Origin: Bacteroidales bacterium
GTDB taxonomy: Bacteria > Bacteroidota > Bacteroidia > Bacteroidales > UBA1556
Length of the DNA: 64,000 nt
Direction: 5' to 3'
Assembly (NCBI GenBank): GCA_023146135.1
Contig: JAGLCR010000026.1
Location: forward strand, 1 to 64,000
Shown piece by piece: positions 63,718 to 64,000 of the stretch (positions within the stretch are counted from its first letter, which is position 1; the number at the start of each line of letters is the position of its first letter). Made by a program: the position numbers and the translations under genes. The notes under the pieces are model-generated. The model was not told the DNA's origin. It ran no database searches and worked only from the letters and a program-made list of their open reading frames with translations.

Positions 63718-64000
63718 ATGAAACAGTCCGAAAAAATAATATTAAAATCAGATAAGCTGTATATAAACGAAGTAGAGCGTTTTGTAGAGCAAATCTGCGA
63801 TGAGCAGAATATCTACAATAGCTATTATGGAAACATTCTTACGTCCATTATAGAGGCTTATACCAATGCTGTAGAGCATGGAAATAAATTTGATGGAACA
63901 AAAAATGTAATTATTACCTTTTCAATTGAAAAAAGCGGTTTGTCATTTCAAATTAGTGATGAAGGCAAAGGATTTGAAATTAATAGTATTCCAGACCCAA
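63718..64000 (+). CDS. RsbW-like ATP-binding protein (partial, cut by window end)
   Basis: The first 94 residues are visible. They show a GHKL ATPase N-terminal half with the N box SIIEAYTNAVEHGNK and the G1 box SDEGKGFE, as in anti-sigma factor/serine kinases of the RsbW/SpoIIAB type. No stop codon occurs before the window ends. It follows DUF4175 by 34 nt and is probably co-transcribed. Whether it is a true anti-sigma factor cannot be judged from this fragment. Confidence 0.85.
   Translation, partial: MKQSEKIILKSDKLYINEVERFVEQICDEQNIYNSYYGNILTSIIEAYTNAVEHGNKFDGTKNVIITFSIEKSGLSFQISDEGKGFEINSIPDP

Noticed and set aside
1-64000. tRNA, rRNA or riboswitch genes
   Set aside because: No TTCGANNC-type T-arm with matching acceptor stem, no rRNA-like stretch and no aptamer I recognise was seen on either strand by eye; a covariance-model scan would be decisive.

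Overview
The window is AT-rich bacterial DNA that reads as a Bacteroidota chromosome, probably from the Bacteroidales/Marinilabiliales side of the phylum (inference). The support is internal: a secreted protein ends in a type IX secretion (T9SS type A) sorting domain, many starts are preceded by the Bacteroidota -7 box TAnnTTTG, and several gene families seen here are largely Bacteroidota-specific (DUF4836, DUF4175, TPR-membrane-AraC regulators, an alpha-2-macroglobulin lipoprotein). I found no rRNA, tRNA, CRISPR array, prophage or intact transposase.

Layout. 0-4.3 kb: a TPR/AraC regulator and a T9SS-exported fibronectin-like protein. 4.35-9.78 kb: an accessory block with a class II Fic protein, an AAA_14/DUF4143 ATPase and an odd secreted protein, separated by arrays of hairpin repeats. 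Both ends of the block carry the same repeat modules in the same order: an 83-bp repeat with 2 mismatches, hairpin units, and a perfect 30-bp repeat. 9.9-15.3 kb: two aldehyde dehydrogenases (ALDH7-like and ALDH4/P5C type), a MITE-like element, a broken porin gene, a DUF1858 mini-protein and a 40-bp tandem repeat. 15.4-22.9 kb: housekeeping genes (radA, an rluA-family gene, pgi, psd, aspartate kinase, a UbiA-type prenyltransferase). 23.0-26.3 kb: a tight operon of phosphate acetyltransferase, 3-hydroxyacyl-CoA dehydrogenase and acetate kinase, closed by a strong terminator. 26.3-33.9 kb: a ROK sugar kinase, an 1850-residue alpha-2-macroglobulin with its thioester, and an EamA transporter. 34-39 kb: a Tat-type exported flavoprotein with an outer-membrane protein, and a CcmF-type cytochrome c assembly protein. 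39-48.8 kb: RecQ, HMG-CoA lyase-like, a His-rich secreted protein, CorA plus a histidine kinase, a 5'-nucleotidase lipoprotein, a GNAT enzyme and an RNA 2',3'-cyclic phosphodiesterase. 48.8-55.5 kb: a TetR-TolC-HlyD-RND efflux operon with a perfect 18-bp inverted repeat at its promoter. 55.5-64 kb: a 30-residue membrane mini-protein, a PHP phosphatase, a DUF4836 lipoprotein, an ABC ATPase/permease pair, DUF4175 and a truncated RsbW-like ATPase.

Metabolically the window joins substrate-level phosphorylation (Pta/AckA), glycolysis entry (ROK kinase, Pgi), proline and possibly lysine catabolism (two ALDHs), and leucine or ketone-body metabolism (HMG-CoA lyase-like). The most unusual part is the repeat-bounded block at 4.35-9.78 kb. 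It looks like a recombinable accessory island in which one repeat family has even become part of a protein, just after a signal peptide.
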